A DNA stretch of 64,000 nucleotides. It comes from Azospirillum agricola (lineage in GTDB: Bacteria; Pseudomonadota; Alphaproteobacteria; Azospirillales; Azospirillaceae). The stretch lies in assembly GCF_017876095.1 (NCBI RefSeq), contig NZ_JAGINM010000009.1, forward strand, positions 62,001 to 126,000. Reading direction: 5' to 3'. The notes beneath the pieces are model-generated. The model saw only the letters and a list, made by a program, of their open reading frames with translations. It was not told the DNA's origin and made no database searches. Position numbers and translations under genes: made by a program. The first letter of the stretch is position 1; every line of letters begins with the position of its first letter. Positions 1 to 9,411 of the stretch are shown one piece after another.

Positions 1-112
1 CCCCGATGCCATGGGCGGACGCTTCAAATCGGCGCGCCGCGCCGGTATGGTGGCGCCCTTGGCGGCGTGCGCCCCTCGCTCCAGCCCTTCGCTTCAGGCG
101 GTTTCGCAGACG

Positions 113-1330
113 ATGACCATACCCAACAGCTACCGTTCCGGTCCCGACGAACGCGGGCATTTCGGCGTCTATGGCGGCCGCTTCGTCGCCGAGACGCTGA
201 TGCCGCTGATCCTCGACGTGGAGAAGGCCTACCGCGAGGCCCGCGCCGACCCCGCCTTCGAAGGCGAGATGCGCCAGCAGCTCAAGCAGTATGTCGGCCG
301 CCCCAACCCGCTCTATTACGCGGAGCGCCTGACGCAGCATCTCGGCGGCGCCAAGATCTACTTCAAGCGCGAGGAGCTGAACCACACCGGCGCGCACAAG
401 ATCAACAACTGCATCGGCCAGATCCTGCTGGCCCGGCGCATGGGCAAGACCCGCATCATCGCCGAGACGGGCGCCGGCCAGCACGGCGTGGCGACCGCGA
501 CGGTCTGCGCGCTCTACGACATGCCCTGCGTCATCTACATGGGCGAGACCGACATCGCCCGCCAGGCGCCCAACGTCTTCCGCATGAAGCTGCTGGGGGC
601 CGAGGTGCGCGCCGTCACCTCCGGCGCCAAGACGCTGAAGGACGCGATGAACGAGGCGCTGCGCGACTGGGTCACCAACGTCGCCGACACCTTCTACATC
701 ATCGGCACCGCCGCCGGCCCGCACCCCTACCCGACCATCGTCCGCGACTTCCAGTCGATCATCGGCGACGAGGTGCGCAGCCAGATGCAGGAGCTGGAGG
801 GCCGGCTGCCCGACTCGCTGATCGCCTGCGTCGGCGGCGGCTCGAACGCCATCGGCCTGTTCCACCCCTTCCTCGACGAGCCGACGGTCAAGATGGTCGG
901 CGTCGAGGCCGCCGGGCGCGGCATCGACAAGGGGCCGCTCGACCACGCCGCCTCGATCAACGGCGGCCGGCCGGGCGTGCTGCACGGCAACCGCACCTAC
1001 CTGCTCCAGGACGAGGACGGCCAGATCCTGGAGGGCCACTCCATCTCCGCCGGCCTCGACTATCCCGGCGTCGGGCCGGAGCACAGCTGGCTGCACGATT
1101 CCGGCCGGGTCGAGTATTCGGCCGCCACCGACGCCGAGGCGCTGGAGGCCTTCCAGCTCTGCGCGCGCACCGAGGGCATCATCCCGGCGCTGGAATCCGC
1201 CCACGGCCTCGCCGAGGTCATCAAGCGCGCGCCGACCCTGCCGAAGGACCATCTGATGGTGCTGTGCCTGTCCGGCCGCGGCGACAAGGACATCTTCTCC
1301 GTGGCCCAGCATCTGGGAGTCTCCCTGTGA
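113..1330 (+). CDS. trpB: Tryptophan synthase beta chain
   Basis: PLP enzyme that condenses indole with L-serine to make tryptophan, as the beta subunit of the alpha2-beta2 complex in the cytoplasm. The 405-residue product shows the TrpB opening [19 protein letters not shown], the PLP-lysine region [13 protein letters not shown] and the glycine-rich phosphate loop [11 protein letters not shown] start at the ATG at 113 because the protein then begins in the usual TrpB way ([15 protein letters not shown]); an upstream in-frame ATG at 11 would add 34 unconserved residues. The stop overlaps the trpA start by four bases, so the two are translationally coupled. A trpF gene would be expected just left of the window. 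Confidence 0.97.
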   Translation: MTIPNSYRSGPDERGHFGVYGGRFVAETLMPLILDVEKAYREARADPAFEGEMRQQLKQYVGRPNPLYYAERLTQHLGGAKIYFKREELNHTGAHKINNCIGQILLARRMGKTRIIAETGAGQHGVATATVCALYDMPCVIYMGETDIARQAPNVFRMKLLGAEVRAVTSGAKTLKDAMNEALRDWVTNVADTFYIIGTAAGPHPYPTIVRDFQSIIGDEVRSQMQELEGRLPDSLIACVGGGSNAIGLFHPFLDEPTVKMVGVEAAGRGIDKGPLDHAASINGGRPGVLHGNRTYLLQDEDGQILEGHSISAGLDYPGVGPEHSWLHDSGRVEYSAATDAEALEAFQLCARTEGIIPALESAHGLAEVIKRAPTLPKDHLMVLCLSGRGDKDIFSVAQHLGVSL

Positions 1331-2184
1331 GCGCCGATTTGAGTGCCGATCCGATCTCCGATGGCCGCATCGCCCGCCGCTTCGCCTCGCTGAAGGCGGA
1401 GGGGCGCGCCGGCCTGATCACCTTCATCACCGCCGGGGATCCCGACGCCGCCACCGGACAGGCCCTGCTCGACGGGCTGCCGGCGGCCGGCGCCGACCTG
1501 ATCGAACTGGGCATGCCCTTCACCGACCCGATGGCGGACGGCCCGGCGATCCAGGCCTCCTCTCTGCGGGCGCTGGCCGGCGGCATGTCGGTGCGCCGGA
1601 CGCTGGAGCTGGTGCGCGGCTTCCGAACCAAGGACGCCGACACCCCGATCATCCTGATGGGCTATTACAACCCCATCGACTCCTACGGGGTCGACCGTTT
1701 CCTGGCCGACGCCAAGGCGGCCGGGGTCGACGGTCTGATCGTCGTCGACCTGCCCCCCGAGGAGGACGACGAGCTGTGCATCCCGGCGCTGAAGGCCGGG
1801 GTCAGCTTCGTCCGGCTGACGACGCCGACCACCGACGACCAGCGGCTGCCGGCGGTGCTGACCAACAATTCCGGCTTCATCTACTATGTGTCGATCGCCG
1901 GCATCACCGGGACGGCCAGCGCCGCCAACACCGCCGTCGACGCGGCGGTGGCGCGGCTGAAGCGCCACACCGCCCTGCCGGTCGCCGTCGGCTTCGGCAT
2001 CAAGACGCCGGCGCAGGCGGCGGAGGTCGCCCGCGTCGCCGACGCGGCGGTGGTCGGCTCGGCCATCGTCACCCGTCTGGCCGATGGGCTGGATGCCGGC
2101 GGCAAGGTCCGGCCGGGCACGGTCGAGGACGTGCTGGGCTTCGTCCGCGAACTGGCCGGCGGCGTGCGCGGGGCGCGCGGCTGA
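1327..2184 (+). CDS. trpA: Tryptophan synthase alpha chain
   Basis: Cleaves indole-3-glycerol phosphate to indole, which is channelled to TrpB. The TIM-barrel protein (285 aa) shows [17 protein letters not shown] with the catalytic Glu and Asp, [31 protein letters not shown] and the phosphate-binding [11 protein letters not shown]. The start is a GTG at 1327 that overlaps the trpB stop (GTGA); a GGGAG Shine-Dalgarno lies just upstream in the end of trpB. Length is normal for the family (about 265-285). Confidence 0.95.
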   Translation: MSADLSADPISDGRIARRFASLKAEGRAGLITFITAGDPDAATGQALLDGLPAAGADLIELGMPFTDPMADGPAIQASSLRALAGGMSVRRTLELVRGFRTKDADTPIILMGYYNPIDSYGVDRFLADAKAAGVDGLIVVDLPPEEDDELCIPALKAGVSFVRLTTPTTDDQRLPAVLTNNSGFIYYVSIAGITGTASAANTAVDAAVARLKRHTALPVAVGFGIKTPAQAAEVARVADAAVVGSAIVTRLADGLDAGGKVRPGTVEDVLGFVRELAGGVRGARG

Positions 2185-2377
2185 GGAAAGCCGCGCCGGG
2201 CCGTTCCGCCCCTTGACTCGGGCGGGACGGTGCGGCGGAACGGTTTACAAGCGCCGGAAAGAGCATTACGACACCGGCAACACGATCGCTCACGGCGACC
2301 GTCCGGCCGACTCGCCCGACGCGGCGACCATCGCCGGGGGGGATTGGGTGCATCGCCGTGCCGTTGAAAGGCGTTCC

Positions 2378-3328
2378 ATGAACTGGCTCACCAACTACGT
2401 CCGTCCCAAGATCCGCGCCCTCTACGCCCGCAAGGAGGTTCCCGACAACCTCTGGCACAAGTGCCCGAGCTGCGAGGCGATGCTGTTCCACCGCGAGCTG
2501 GAAGAGAACCTGCACGTCTGCCAGCATTGCGGCTTCCACATGCGGCTCGACCCGATCAAGCGGCTGGAATCGATCTTCGACGACGGCGCCTATGAGGGCG
2601 TGGAGCTGCCCAAGTCGGTCGCCGACCCGCTGAAGTTCCGCGACCAGAAGCGCTACACCGACCGCCTGAAGGAAGCCCAGACCAAGACCGGCCGCACCGA
2701 CGCCATCGTCGTCGGCGACGGGCGGATCGGCGGCCAGCCGGCCGTGGTCGCCGCCTTCGACTTCGGCTTCATGGGCGGCTCGATGGGCATCGCCGTCGGC
2801 GAGGGGCTGCTGACCGCCGCCAAGCTGGCGGTGGCGAAGAACGCGCCGCTGGTCGTCGTCCCGGCGTCGGGCGGGGCGCGCATGCAGGAAGGCATCCTGT
2901 CGCTGATGCAGATGCCGCGCACCACCATCGCGGTGGAGATGGTCAAGGAAGCCGGCCTGCCCTACATCGTCGTGCTGACCGACCCGACGACCGGCGGCGT
3001 CACCGCCTCCTTCGCCATGCTGGGCGACATCCACATCGCCGAGAAGGGCGCGCAGATCGGCTTCGCCGGCGCCCGCGTGATCGAGAGCACGATCCGCGAG
3101 ACCCTGCCGGAAGGCTTCCAGCGCTCCGAATACCTGCTGGAGCACGGCATGGTCGACATGGTCGTCCACCGCCGCGACCTGCGCGGCACGCTGGCCCGCG
3201 TCATCGACCTGCTGACCCGCCGCAAGCGGTCCGAGCCGGACGACACCGACTTCGTCGCCGCCCAGGCGGTGGAGGCCGAGATCATCCCGCCCGCGCACCC
3301 CGCCGCGATCCAGGCCGGCGACGACTGA
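2378..3328 (+). CDS. accD: Acetyl-CoA carboxylase carboxyltransferase subunit beta
   Basis: Beta subunit of the carboxyltransferase that moves the carboxyl group from carboxybiotin to acetyl-CoA, giving malonyl-CoA for fatty-acid synthesis. The 316-residue protein has the N-terminal zinc ribbon (CPSC and CQHC pairs, residues about 27-50), then the crotonase-like core with [21 protein letters not shown] and [16 protein letters not shown]. The ATG at 2378 gives the standard [12 protein letters not shown] start. It follows trpA after 193 bp, as in many alphaproteobacteria, and is 32 bp from folC. The 193-bp leader (2185-2377) may hold a promoter; I see no convincing -35/-10 pair. Confidence 0.97.
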   Translation: MNWLTNYVRPKIRALYARKEVPDNLWHKCPSCEAMLFHRELEENLHVCQHCGFHMRLDPIKRLESIFDDGAYEGVELPKSVADPLKFRDQKRYTDRLKEAQTKTGRTDAIVVGDGRIGGQPAVVAAFDFGFMGGSMGIAVGEGLLTAAKLAVAKNAPLVVVPASGGARMQEGILSLMQMPRTTIAVEMVKEAGLPYIVVLTDPTTGGVTASFAMLGDIHIAEKGAQIGFAGARVIESTIRETLPEGFQRSEYLLEHGMVDMVVHRRDLRGTLARVIDLLTRRKRSEPDDTDFVAAQAVEAEIIPPAHPAAIQAGDD

Positions 3329-3360
3329 TCCCGACACGCCTTCCAGCCCCGGCGACCGCC

Positions 3361-4728
3361 ATGACCGATCCGACCAAGGCTCCGACCAAGGCTCCAACCA
3401 CGGGCCCGACCCGTTCCGACCCCGTGCTGGAGCGCCTGAAGGGGTTGCACCCCAAGGTCATCGACCTGTCGCTGGACCGCGTGCACCGGCTGCTGGCGGC
3501 GCTCGGCCATCCCGAACGGCGGCTGCCGCCGGTGGTCCATGTCGCCGGCACCAACGGCAAGGGCTCGACCATCGCCTTTCTGCGCGCGATGCTGGAGGCG
3601 GCGGGCCACCGGGTCCATGTCTACACCTCGCCGCATCTGGTGCGCTTCCACGAGCGCATCCGGCTGGCCGGCGCCCTGATCGACGACGACCATCTGGCGG
3701 CCCTGCTGGAGGAGTGCGAGCGGGCCAACGCCGGCGGCCCGATCACCTTCTTCGAGGTGACGACGGTCGCCGCCTTCCTCGCCTTCTCCCGCGTGCCGGC
3801 CGACGTCGTGCTGCTGGAGACCGGGCTGGGCGGGCGGCTCGACGCCACCAACGTCGTCGACCGGCCGGCGGTGACGGCGATCACCCGCATCTCCTACGAT
3901 CACCGCCAGTTCCTCGGCAACTCGCTGATGGAGATCGCCGGCGAGAAGGCCGGCATCTTCAAGCCCAGCGTCCCGGTGGTGCTGGCCGAGCAGCCGGCCG
4001 CCGACGCGCTGAGGACGCTGAGCCTGCGGGCCGGCGCCATCGGCGCGCCGATCCAGGGCTGGAGCGCCACGCCGCAACCCGGCGGCTTCCGTTTCGAGAG
4101 CGCGAAGCGCCGCGTCGACCTGCCGATGCCCGGCCTGCCCGGCGCGCACCAGATCGGCAACGCCGGGCTGGCGCTGGCCTGCCTCGACCATCTGCCGCTG
4201 GCGGTGGACGACGCGGCGGTCGTCACGGGGCTGGCCGCCGTGGAATGGCCGGCGCGGCTGCAACGTCTGCGGCGCGGTCCGCTGGCCGAGGCCCTGCCGC
4301 CGGGCTGGGAGCTGTGGCTGGACGGCGGCCACAACGATTCGGCCGGCGAGGTTCTGGCCCGGCAGGCGGTCGATTGGGCGGCCGGCGCGGACGCTTCCGG
4401 AGACTCTTCCGGGGCGGCCGGCGAAGCGCCCCGCCCGCTGCTGCTGATCTACGGCATGCTGGCGAGCAAGGATCCTTACGAGTTCCTCGCCCCGCTGGCC
4501 CCCTTCGCCCACGCCATGCGCACCGTCGCGATTCCCGGCGAGGAAGCCTCGCTGACCGCCGAGGAGTCGGCCGAGGCCGGACGGACCTGCGGCATCCAGG
4601 ACACCGCCGCCGCCGCCGGCGTCGCCGAAGCGCTGGCCAGCCTGACGGAGGGGCGCGACGGCCCGGCCCGCGTGCTGATCTGCGGATCCCTCTATCTCGC
4701 CGGGGCGGTTCTGGCGGAGAACGGCTGA
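3361..4728 (+). CDS. folC: Bifunctional folylpolyglutamate synthase/dihydrofolate synthase
   Basis: Mur-ligase-family ATP enzyme that adds glutamate to dihydropteroate and to reduced folates. The 455-residue product has the P-loop VAGTNGKGST (residues about 61-70), the YTSPHLVRFHERIR segment, ETGLGGRLDATN, and DGGHND in the C-terminal domain followed by LLIYGMLASKDP. The first 20 residues contain a short direct repeat (TKAPTKAPT) that is probably unstructured. The gene follows accD closely and ends nine bases before the stop of a convergent gene, so accD-folC probably form one transcript. Confidence 0.95.
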   Translation: MTDPTKAPTKAPTTGPTRSDPVLERLKGLHPKVIDLSLDRVHRLLAALGHPERRLPPVVHVAGTNGKGSTIAFLRAMLEAAGHRVHVYTSPHLVRFHERIRLAGALIDDDHLAALLEECERANAGGPITFFEVTTVAAFLAFSRVPADVVLLETGLGGRLDATNVVDRPAVTAITRISYDHRQFLGNSLMEIAGEKAGIFKPSVPVVLAEQPAADALRTLSLRAGAIGAPIQGWSATPQPGGFRFESAKRRVDLPMPGLPGAHQIGNAGLALACLDHLPLAVDDAAVVTGLAAVEWPARLQRLRRGPLAEALPPGWELWLDGGHNDSAGEVLARQAVDWAAGADASGDSSGAAGEAPRPLLLIYGMLASKDPYEFLAPLAPFAHAMRTVAIPGEEASLTAEESAEAGRTCGIQDTAAAAGVAEALASLTEGRDGPARVLICGSLYLAGAVLAENG

Positions 4729-4737
4729 GGCCGCCGC

Positions 4738-6435
4738 TCAGCGCTTGCGGCGCCCGTCCAGCTCCAGCATGCCCCGCAGGGCCGCGATGGTCTTGCTGAG
4801 CGGGCTGGAGTCGCCGTCCGCCTCCGCGCGCTTCTTCCCGGCGGGCGGCGCGGGTTTCTCGGGCGAAAGCTCCATCGGAGCCTCCTCCGCGGAGTCTGCG
4901 GCCGGAAACTCCTCCGCGCGGCCGAAGGACGGCCGGACGACGACCGCCGGCTTGGCGGGAAGCGGCTTGACGGGAAGCGGTTTGGAGAGGGGCGGGTCGT
5001 CGTCCTCGACCAGATCGCGCAAGGCCCTCATCGCCTCCTCGATCTCCCGCTCCTGGGCCGAGCGCTTGGGGCTTCCCCCCGCCTTCGCCGCCCGGCCCGC
5101 CTTGCCCGGAGCCTTGACGGCGGGCGGCTCGTCCGGAACGGCGACGTCGGGACCGTCGGATTCGGCGCCGGCATGGCCGGGATCCTTCGGTTCGTCCGGC
5201 GGCGCGGGGGGTTCGGCGGACGGACGGGTCTTGCGGCGGATGGGCACCGGCGCCGGCTCGACCGCCGCGTCCTCGATCATCGAGCGCAGCGCCGCCAGGG
5301 TCCTGTCGAATCCGTCGCCGTCGTTGGCCGGCACCGGCTTCGCCGCGCGCTCGGCCTTGGGAGGCGCCGCCGGCCGTTCGGGATCGCGGATGGCGAAGGC
5401 GACGATGTCCTCGTCGGCGGGCTCCTCCTCGCCGGTTTCCGCGCCGGCCTCGTCCGCCCCCCATCCGGCCTCGTCACCGGACACATCGACCTCGTCCCAC
5501 TCCTCGTCGGAATCGTCGAAGTCGGTGCGCGCGAACACCTTGTGCGAAAAGACCGGCGGCAAAGCGGAATCGTCGTCCCCGTCCTTGTCGTCATCCACCG
5601 GGGCGGGTTTCAGCGCGGCCGGCCGGCCGGTCTCCTCCTCCGGATCGGCATCGGCCAGATCGGCATCGGCGAAGAAACGGCGCATGGCGGCCAGGGTTTC
5701 GTCGAGCGGCCCCTCGTCCGCCCCGGCGGCCGCCGCATCCCGCCCGGCGGGGTCGACGTCGGCCTCGCCGGCCGGCTCCCCCCGATGGCTGTCCAGGCGG
5801 GCGGCCATGTCGGCCAGCGACACCGGTTCCCACAGCGGTCGCGCGTCCGCGTCGGCGGGGCCGTCGGCCGCAAGCTCCTCAAGGTCCCGCGTGGCCTTGC
5901 CGAAGGCGGGAGACCGGACAGGGGGCGGTTCGTCCCAATCGGTTTCGCCCCAATCGGTTTCGGCCACATCGTTCGCGGCCAGCTCGACCGCGGCCGGCCC
6001 CGTCGCGGCCACCAGCGGTTTCGGCGCCACGAACGGCTTGAAGGCCGGCAGGGAATCCTCGGGATCCTCCAGCCCGCTCCAGGGTGGCGGGGAAGCGGGC
6101 GGCGGGGAAGCGGCGGCCCTGGCGGCGGCCGGCTTCTCCGAACCGCGGACCGAGGCCAGCAAGCCCTGGAGGGCGGCCAAGGGAGCGTCGAAGGAGACAT
6201 CGTCCGAGGGAGGCGCCGCGTCCCCGGCGAAACGGTCCGGCACCGCCGGCCGGCTTTCGGTGTCTCGGGCCTCGCAGCGCGAGCAGCGGTAGTGCGGCGC
6301 GATGGACAGCACGGGATAGTTCGGGCCGAAACGCCGTTCCAGGATGGAACGCGGCAGGATGCCGCCATGCCCGCAGGCACGGCAGCGCAACTGCACGTCG
6401 ACGTCGATGTCGCGGAGGAACAGCATGCGGGCCAT
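4738..6435 (-). CDS. Uncharacterised zinc-ribbon protein with five helix repeats
   Basis: I recognise no named family beyond the N-terminal zinc-ribbon look. The 565-residue protein begins MARMLFLRDIDVDVQLRC and has two Cys pairs (C18/C21 and C51/C54) that could bind one zinc. The rest is rich in Pro, Ala, Asp and Glu and looks disordered, but a short amphipathic motif recurs five times: residues 82-96 (FDAPLAALQGLLASV), 244-258 (LDETLAAMRRFFADA), 376-389 (FDRTLAALRSMIED), 465-479 (IEEAMRALRDLVEDD) and 546-561 (LSKTIAALRGMLELDG). The start at 6435 was chosen because the coding character begins there; an ATG at 6426 is possible. It converges on folC. The ribbon suggests a nucleic-acid or protein adaptor, but function is unknown. 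Confidence 0.75.
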   Translation of the reverse strand: MARMLFLRDIDVDVQLRCRACGHGGILPRSILERRFGPNYPVLSIAPHYRCSRCEARDTESRPAVPDRFAGDAAPPSDDVSFDAPLAALQGLLASVRGSEKPAAARAAASPPPASPPPWSGLEDPEDSLPAFKPFVAPKPLVAATGPAAVELAANDVAETDWGETDWDEPPPVRSPAFGKATRDLEELAADGPADADARPLWEPVSLADMAARLDSHRGEPAGEADVDPAGRDAAAAGADEGPLDETLAAMRRFFADADLADADPEEETGRPAALKPAPVDDDKDGDDDSALPPVFSHKVFARTDFDDSDEEWDEVDVSGDEAGWGADEAGAETGEEEPADEDIVAFAIRDPERPAAPPKAERAAKPVPANDGDGFDRTLAALRSMIEDAAVEPAPVPIRRKTRPSAEPPAPPDEPKDPGHAGAESDGPDVAVPDEPPAVKAPGKAGRAAKAGGSPKRSAQEREIEEAMRALRDLVEDDDPPLSKPLPVKPLPAKPAVVVRPSFGRAEEFPAADSAEEAPMELSPEKPAPPAGKKRAEADGDSSPLSKTIAALRGMLELDGRRKR

Positions 6436-6565
6436 GGCCGCAGTATAGCCAAGCGGCCAAGCCTTTCCCAAGGGTTTCGGGCGCTTGGAGGGGCGGCGCT
6501 TGTGACCTCGGGCGGCGGCTGGCATGGTGGCCGGCGGAGCGGAGGCGACGCGCGAAGGAACCGGC

Positions 6566-6787
6566 ATGGCCGTGGACGAGAATCATGTCCCGTCGCCCTG
6601 CGTGCGGCTGTGCACGCTGGACGGGGCCGACATCTGCCTGGGCTGCTTCCGCAGCATCGGGGAGATCAAGGCGTGGGGCGGGCTGGACGCCGACGGACGG
6701 CGTGCCGTCCTCGCCGGGGCGGAGCGGCGCCGCGCGCGGGCGGCGCCATCCCCTTGGAAGCTGGCGGCCGTCAGGCCGCGCGGGTGA
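6566..6787 (+). CDS. DUF1289 domain protein
   Basis: A 73-residue protein with the DUF1289 signature SPCVRLCTLDG...ICLGCFRSIGEIKAWG, four cysteines in a small putative metal-binding fold followed by an Arg-rich tail. The biochemical role of the family is not known. The ATG at 6566 gives MAVDENHVPSPC, close to family starts; an upstream ATG at 6524 would add 14 residues. It is divergent from the zinc-ribbon gene (131 bp between starts) and its 3' end overlaps the convergent gene at 6771 by 17 bp. Confidence 0.8.
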   Translation: MAVDENHVPSPCVRLCTLDGADICLGCFRSIGEIKAWGGLDADGRRAVLAGAERRRARAAPSPWKLAAVRPRG

Positions 6788-6980
6788 CCGTCAGGCCGAG
6801 GCCGGCGAGGCTGGCGCTGAAATCCTGGAACTTGCGCAGGTAGCGCGGCTTGTAGGCGTCGAAGTCGGCGGCGATGGCCGCGTCGGCGTCGGCGGCCTTG
6901 GCGAACTCCGCGACGCGGTGCGGGTTTTCCGCCCGGTACAGCGCGAAGGCGCCCTGGGTGACCAGATCGTCGGCAATCAT
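6771..6980 (-). CDS. Small uncharacterised protein (69 aa)
   Basis: Small helical protein beginning MIADDLVTQGAFALYRAENP and containing HRVAEFAKAADADAAIAADF. No signal peptide or membrane segment is visible and I do not recognise the family. The ATG at 6980 has a GAGG-type Shine-Dalgarno nearby; the frame remains open upstream to 7049 but that extension looks non-coding. It is convergent and overlaps the 3' end of the DUF1289 gene. Confidence 0.55.
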   Translation of the reverse strand: MIADDLVTQGAFALYRAENPHRVAEFAKAADADAAIAADFDAYKPRYLRKFQDFSASLAGLGLTVTRAA

Positions 6981-7064
6981 GGATGCGTCCTCGAAGGAGA
7001 CGGTGGAACGTGAGGCGACCAGCCTACGCCCGCCCATCCCCCTCGGCAATGCTGCGTCGCAGCA

Positions 7065-7508
7065 TCACACCACGACGCCACGCAACGCCGCCATGCGGTC
7101 ACGGTCGACCCGGATGCGGTCGAGATGCTGGGCGACCACCGCCGTGATCGGCAGCGGCAGATCCTTGGCCAGCGCCACGTCGTAGAGGCGGATGCACTCG
7201 TCCTCGCCGCGCTCCACCTCGCTGATGATGGCGGCGCGGTCGTGTCCCATCACGGCGGCCTTCAGCTCCAGGAAGAAGCGGTGGGCGCCGCCCAGCATGG
7301 TGCCGCCCATGTCCGGGGCCCCGCCCTGCTCGGCGACGAGGCGCTGAAGCTCGCGGACGATGGCGCCGCGCTGGGCCGCCAGATCGTTGAACAGGGCCTT
7401 GAGGTCGTCGGCGTCGGCGCTTTCGGCGGCCTGCCGGTAGCCCTCGTGGCTGTCCTCGACGATGCGGATGAGGTCGTTGAGCGTGTCGACGATCTCGTTC
7501 TTTTCCAT
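7065..7508 (-). CDS. PA2169-type four-helix-bundle protein
   Basis: A 147-residue all-helical protein (MEKNEIVDTLNDLIRIVEDS, then a QAAESADADDLKALF helix, an LQRLVAEQGG helix and a final EDECIRLYDVALAKDLP helix). This matches the PA2169/DUF2383 family of ferritin-like four-helix bundles with spaced Glu, Asp and His that could bind metal. The physiological role is not established. The ATG at 7508 is used; open frame continues upstream but without conserved character. It lies between small stress-type genes and is read on the minus strand. Confidence 0.8.
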   Translation of the reverse strand: MEKNEIVDTLNDLIRIVEDSHEGYRQAAESADADDLKALFNDLAAQRGAIVRELQRLVAEQGGAPDMGGTMLGGAHRFFLELKAAVMGHDRAAIISEVERGEDECIRLYDVALAKDLPLPITAVVAQHLDRIRVDRDRMAALRGVVV

Positions 7509-7621
7509 GACGGCTGCCCTCCCATGCGCGCTGCCCCACCGCAGCACAACCTCCGGCCCCGCCAAAGGTTCCCGGACCGGCCGGGGTCGCCCATCGGACT
7601 CCCCCGCCGCGCTCCGGACCG

Positions 7622-8212
7622 TCAGGCCGCGGCCAGCGAGGCCGGCGGGGAGACGGCCGCCACGGGCCGCCGGGCACGGGCGGCGCGCCACAGGCTCCAG
7701 CCATGGCCGGCCAGCGCCATGGCGTCCGATCCCAGGCCGAAGACCGAGCCGGCCAGGGCGTTGTGCCCCGCCCCGACCAGCGTCGCCGACAAGAAGAACA
7801 GGCGCATCGCCGCCACCTCGGTCTGCCAGCGCCCCAGCGTCGCCAGGATGAAGCCGCCGGCCGACAGCGCCGACATCGGCCCCTGCCACGTCAGGGCGGC
7901 CACCGCCAGCGCCGCCGGCAGGGTCGCGGCGAACAGCGCGTTCAGCCGCCAGGACCGCCGACGCGGGTAGGAGGCGGCCATCTGGACCAGACCGAGCACG
8001 CACATCAGCGTGCCGGTGCGGGCGCCCAGACACAGGAAATGGATGACGAACAGGAAGGAGGCCGCCGCCTGCGCCGCCAGGATCGCCCGGCGGTCGGTCA
8101 TCAGGGTCGACAGAGTGCCGAGCGCCAGCCCGGCGAAACCCGTCACCGTCACCAGGGACAGCGCCTGGATCAGATCGGACAGGGACGGCAGGTGATGAAG
8201 CAGGAACACCAT
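7622..8212 (-). CDS. YgjV-like inner membrane protein
   Basis: A 196-residue integral membrane protein with five or six hydrophobic segments (for example ALSLVTVTGFAGLALGTLS, AAASFLFVIHFLCLG and SATLVGAGHNALAG). The spacing and FVIHFLCLGA / GGFILATLGRWQTE patterns fit the YgjV (Imp-YgjV) family, whose function is unknown. The ATG at 8212 precedes MVFLLHHLPSLSD. It is transcribed on the minus strand away from the gap at 8213-8735. Confidence 0.7.
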   Translation of the reverse strand: MVFLLHHLPSLSDLIQALSLVTVTGFAGLALGTLSTLMTDRRAILAAQAAASFLFVIHFLCLGARTGTLMCVLGLVQMAASYPRRRSWRLNALFAATLPAALAVAALTWQGPMSALSAGGFILATLGRWQTEVAAMRLFFLSATLVGAGHNALAGSVFGLGSDAMALAGHGWSLWRAARARRPVAAVSPPASLAAA

Positions 8213-8735
8213 GATCGGGTCGCTTTCGCCTTGTGGTCATGCCGCGTTGCAGCAAAGGCGTCGGACCCTAGGCGCCGGTGGTTAACCGGATCTGAAACGG
8301 GGCGTGATCAAGTCCGGGCGGAAATGCGCCGCCCTTGTGACACACCTCCGGCCCTACCCTCCGATGGGAGAGGCGTGAGCGCGGCCGCATCGCCGCCTGT
8401 TGCCGGACCGTCACGCCGCGCATGGCCACGGGCGCCCCGCCGCGTGGCGGTTTCCCTCCGCTCGCGGGCCATTCGGGGCGGGACGGAGCGGCGGCGGGAC
8501 CGGCGCTGTGTTCCTCCCGCCACAGGGGAGGACGGACTTTCGGCGGGCCGTCCGGTTATCGGAGGCGACACTGGTGAAAAGCTTCGGTTTTCCCCGAGGA
8601 GGCACCTCTCACGGCATACCCCCAGGGGTCAGGAGACGGGTTTTCCTATCCCTTCGTGACGTTGGTTTTGCCGCACCGCACCGTCATTCTCCGCCCCGTC
8701 ATCGCCGGGGGACGGCGGCACAAGGGGAATTCGAC
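8213..8735. other. Gene-poor gap of about 520 bp
   Basis: No convincing coding region on either strand. It must hold the divergent promoters of the YgjV-like gene and of the small gene at 8736. A CCCTACCC...GGGAGAGGCG stretch near 8353-8377 resembles a decayed copy of the CCCTCTCCCC/GGGGAGAGGG palindrome seen intact at 24225-24250. Otherwise I see nothing specific. Confidence 0.5.
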
Positions 8736-8969
8736 ATGACGCTCACCACGCACCGGCCACCGCTCACGCGATCCGAAGACAGAAGCGCGGGCAGCGGCGG
8801 CGACACGCCGGTCTGCTGCTCCTGCGGGCAACCGATCCGCAGCGGGGAACCGCACTGGGCCGGCGACGCCCAGAACCGCGCCTGGCATTACGGCTGCGCC
8901 GAACGGGCGGGCGTCACGCTGACGTGGAGCCGGATTCGCCAGCGGATGGCCGCGGGAGCGTCGCGGTGA
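8736..8969 (+). CDS. Small putative zinc-binding protein (77 aa)
   Basis: Starts MTLTTHRPPLTRSEDR with an AAGGGGA ribosome-binding site about 8 nt upstream. The middle holds CCSCGQPIRSGEPHW and, 15 residues on, WHYGCAE, an arrangement of CxxC plus HxxC like half a LIM or treble-clef finger. The C-terminus is basic. I do not recognise a named family. The last 56 bases overlap the convergent gene at 8914-9231. Confidence 0.6.
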   Translation: MTLTTHRPPLTRSEDRSAGSGGDTPVCCSCGQPIRSGEPHWAGDAQNRAWHYGCAERAGVTLTWSRIRQRMAAGASR

Positions 8970-9231
8970 GGGGCAGGCCGTCCTCCCGCTGACCCTCCCG
9001 CGACGCGGCGGCGGTCTGGCCGAGGGCAGTCTGGCCGAGGGCAGTCTGGCCGAGGGCAGTCTGGCCGAGGACCGAATCGCGGCCACGCTGGAAGGCGGTC
9101 CGCTCGGCGGCGAGGATGGCGTCGGTCAGGTGGCGTTCGAAATCCCGCTCGACCAGCGTCGAGAACAGGTCGATGCGGAAGCGCGCCTGAAGGGCGCGGC
9201 TCAGCCGTCGGGCGCGTTCGGTGGGCGGCAT
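8914..9231 (-). CDS. Small uncharacterised protein with LGQTA repeats
   Basis: A 105-residue protein: a helical basic N-terminal half (MPPTERARRLSRALQARFRI, DLFSTLVERDFERHLTDAIL) followed by four copies of LGQTA encoded by a 15-bp tandem repeat and a low-complexity tail. The N-terminal half looks like genuine helical coding sequence; the tail may vary in length between strains. Overlaps the convergent gene at 8736-8969. No family recognised. Confidence 0.5.
   Translation of the reverse strand: MPPTERARRLSRALQARFRIDLFSTLVERDFERHLTDAILAAERTAFQRGRDSVLGQTALGQTALGQTALGQTAAASREGQREDGLPLTATLPRPSAGESGSTSA
9012..9071. repeat. 15-bp tandem repeat, four copies
   Basis: Unit CAGTCTGGCCGAGGG at 9027, 9042 and 9057, with a one-base variant at 9012 (CGG for CAG) and a changed last base in the fourth unit. 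The unit length is a multiple of three, so copy-number change would keep the minus-strand protein (8914-9231) in frame, adding or removing LGQTA. Confidence 0.9.
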
Positions 9232-9411
9232 GGCGGCGTCTCCCCTGGCGATGGACAACGGAAGCGTCAGGGTACGGCCCGGCGCGGTCCGGGCAACGGC
9301 GCAACGGAGAATTTCGCGGGTGCGAAAGATGTGGACCGTTCGGCGCGTCCGTCTGTTGGACAGGCAGTCCGAATGTCCAGCCCCGACGCCAGCCCCAACG
9401 GAGGACCCACG

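Noticed and set aside
1..112. End of trpF or a trp leader peptide
   Set aside because: No frame matches a TrpF C-terminus with confidence and no attenuator hairpins with Trp codons are visible.
67..2184. A 705-codon open frame covering trpB and trpA
   Set aside because: Only the part from 1327 is trpA. The earlier part is Arg/Pro/Ala-rich out-of-frame translation of trpB, expected in 70% GC DNA.
9012..9071. CRISPR-like repeats
   Set aside because: The 15-bp units are directly adjacent without spacers; it is an in-frame tandem repeat.
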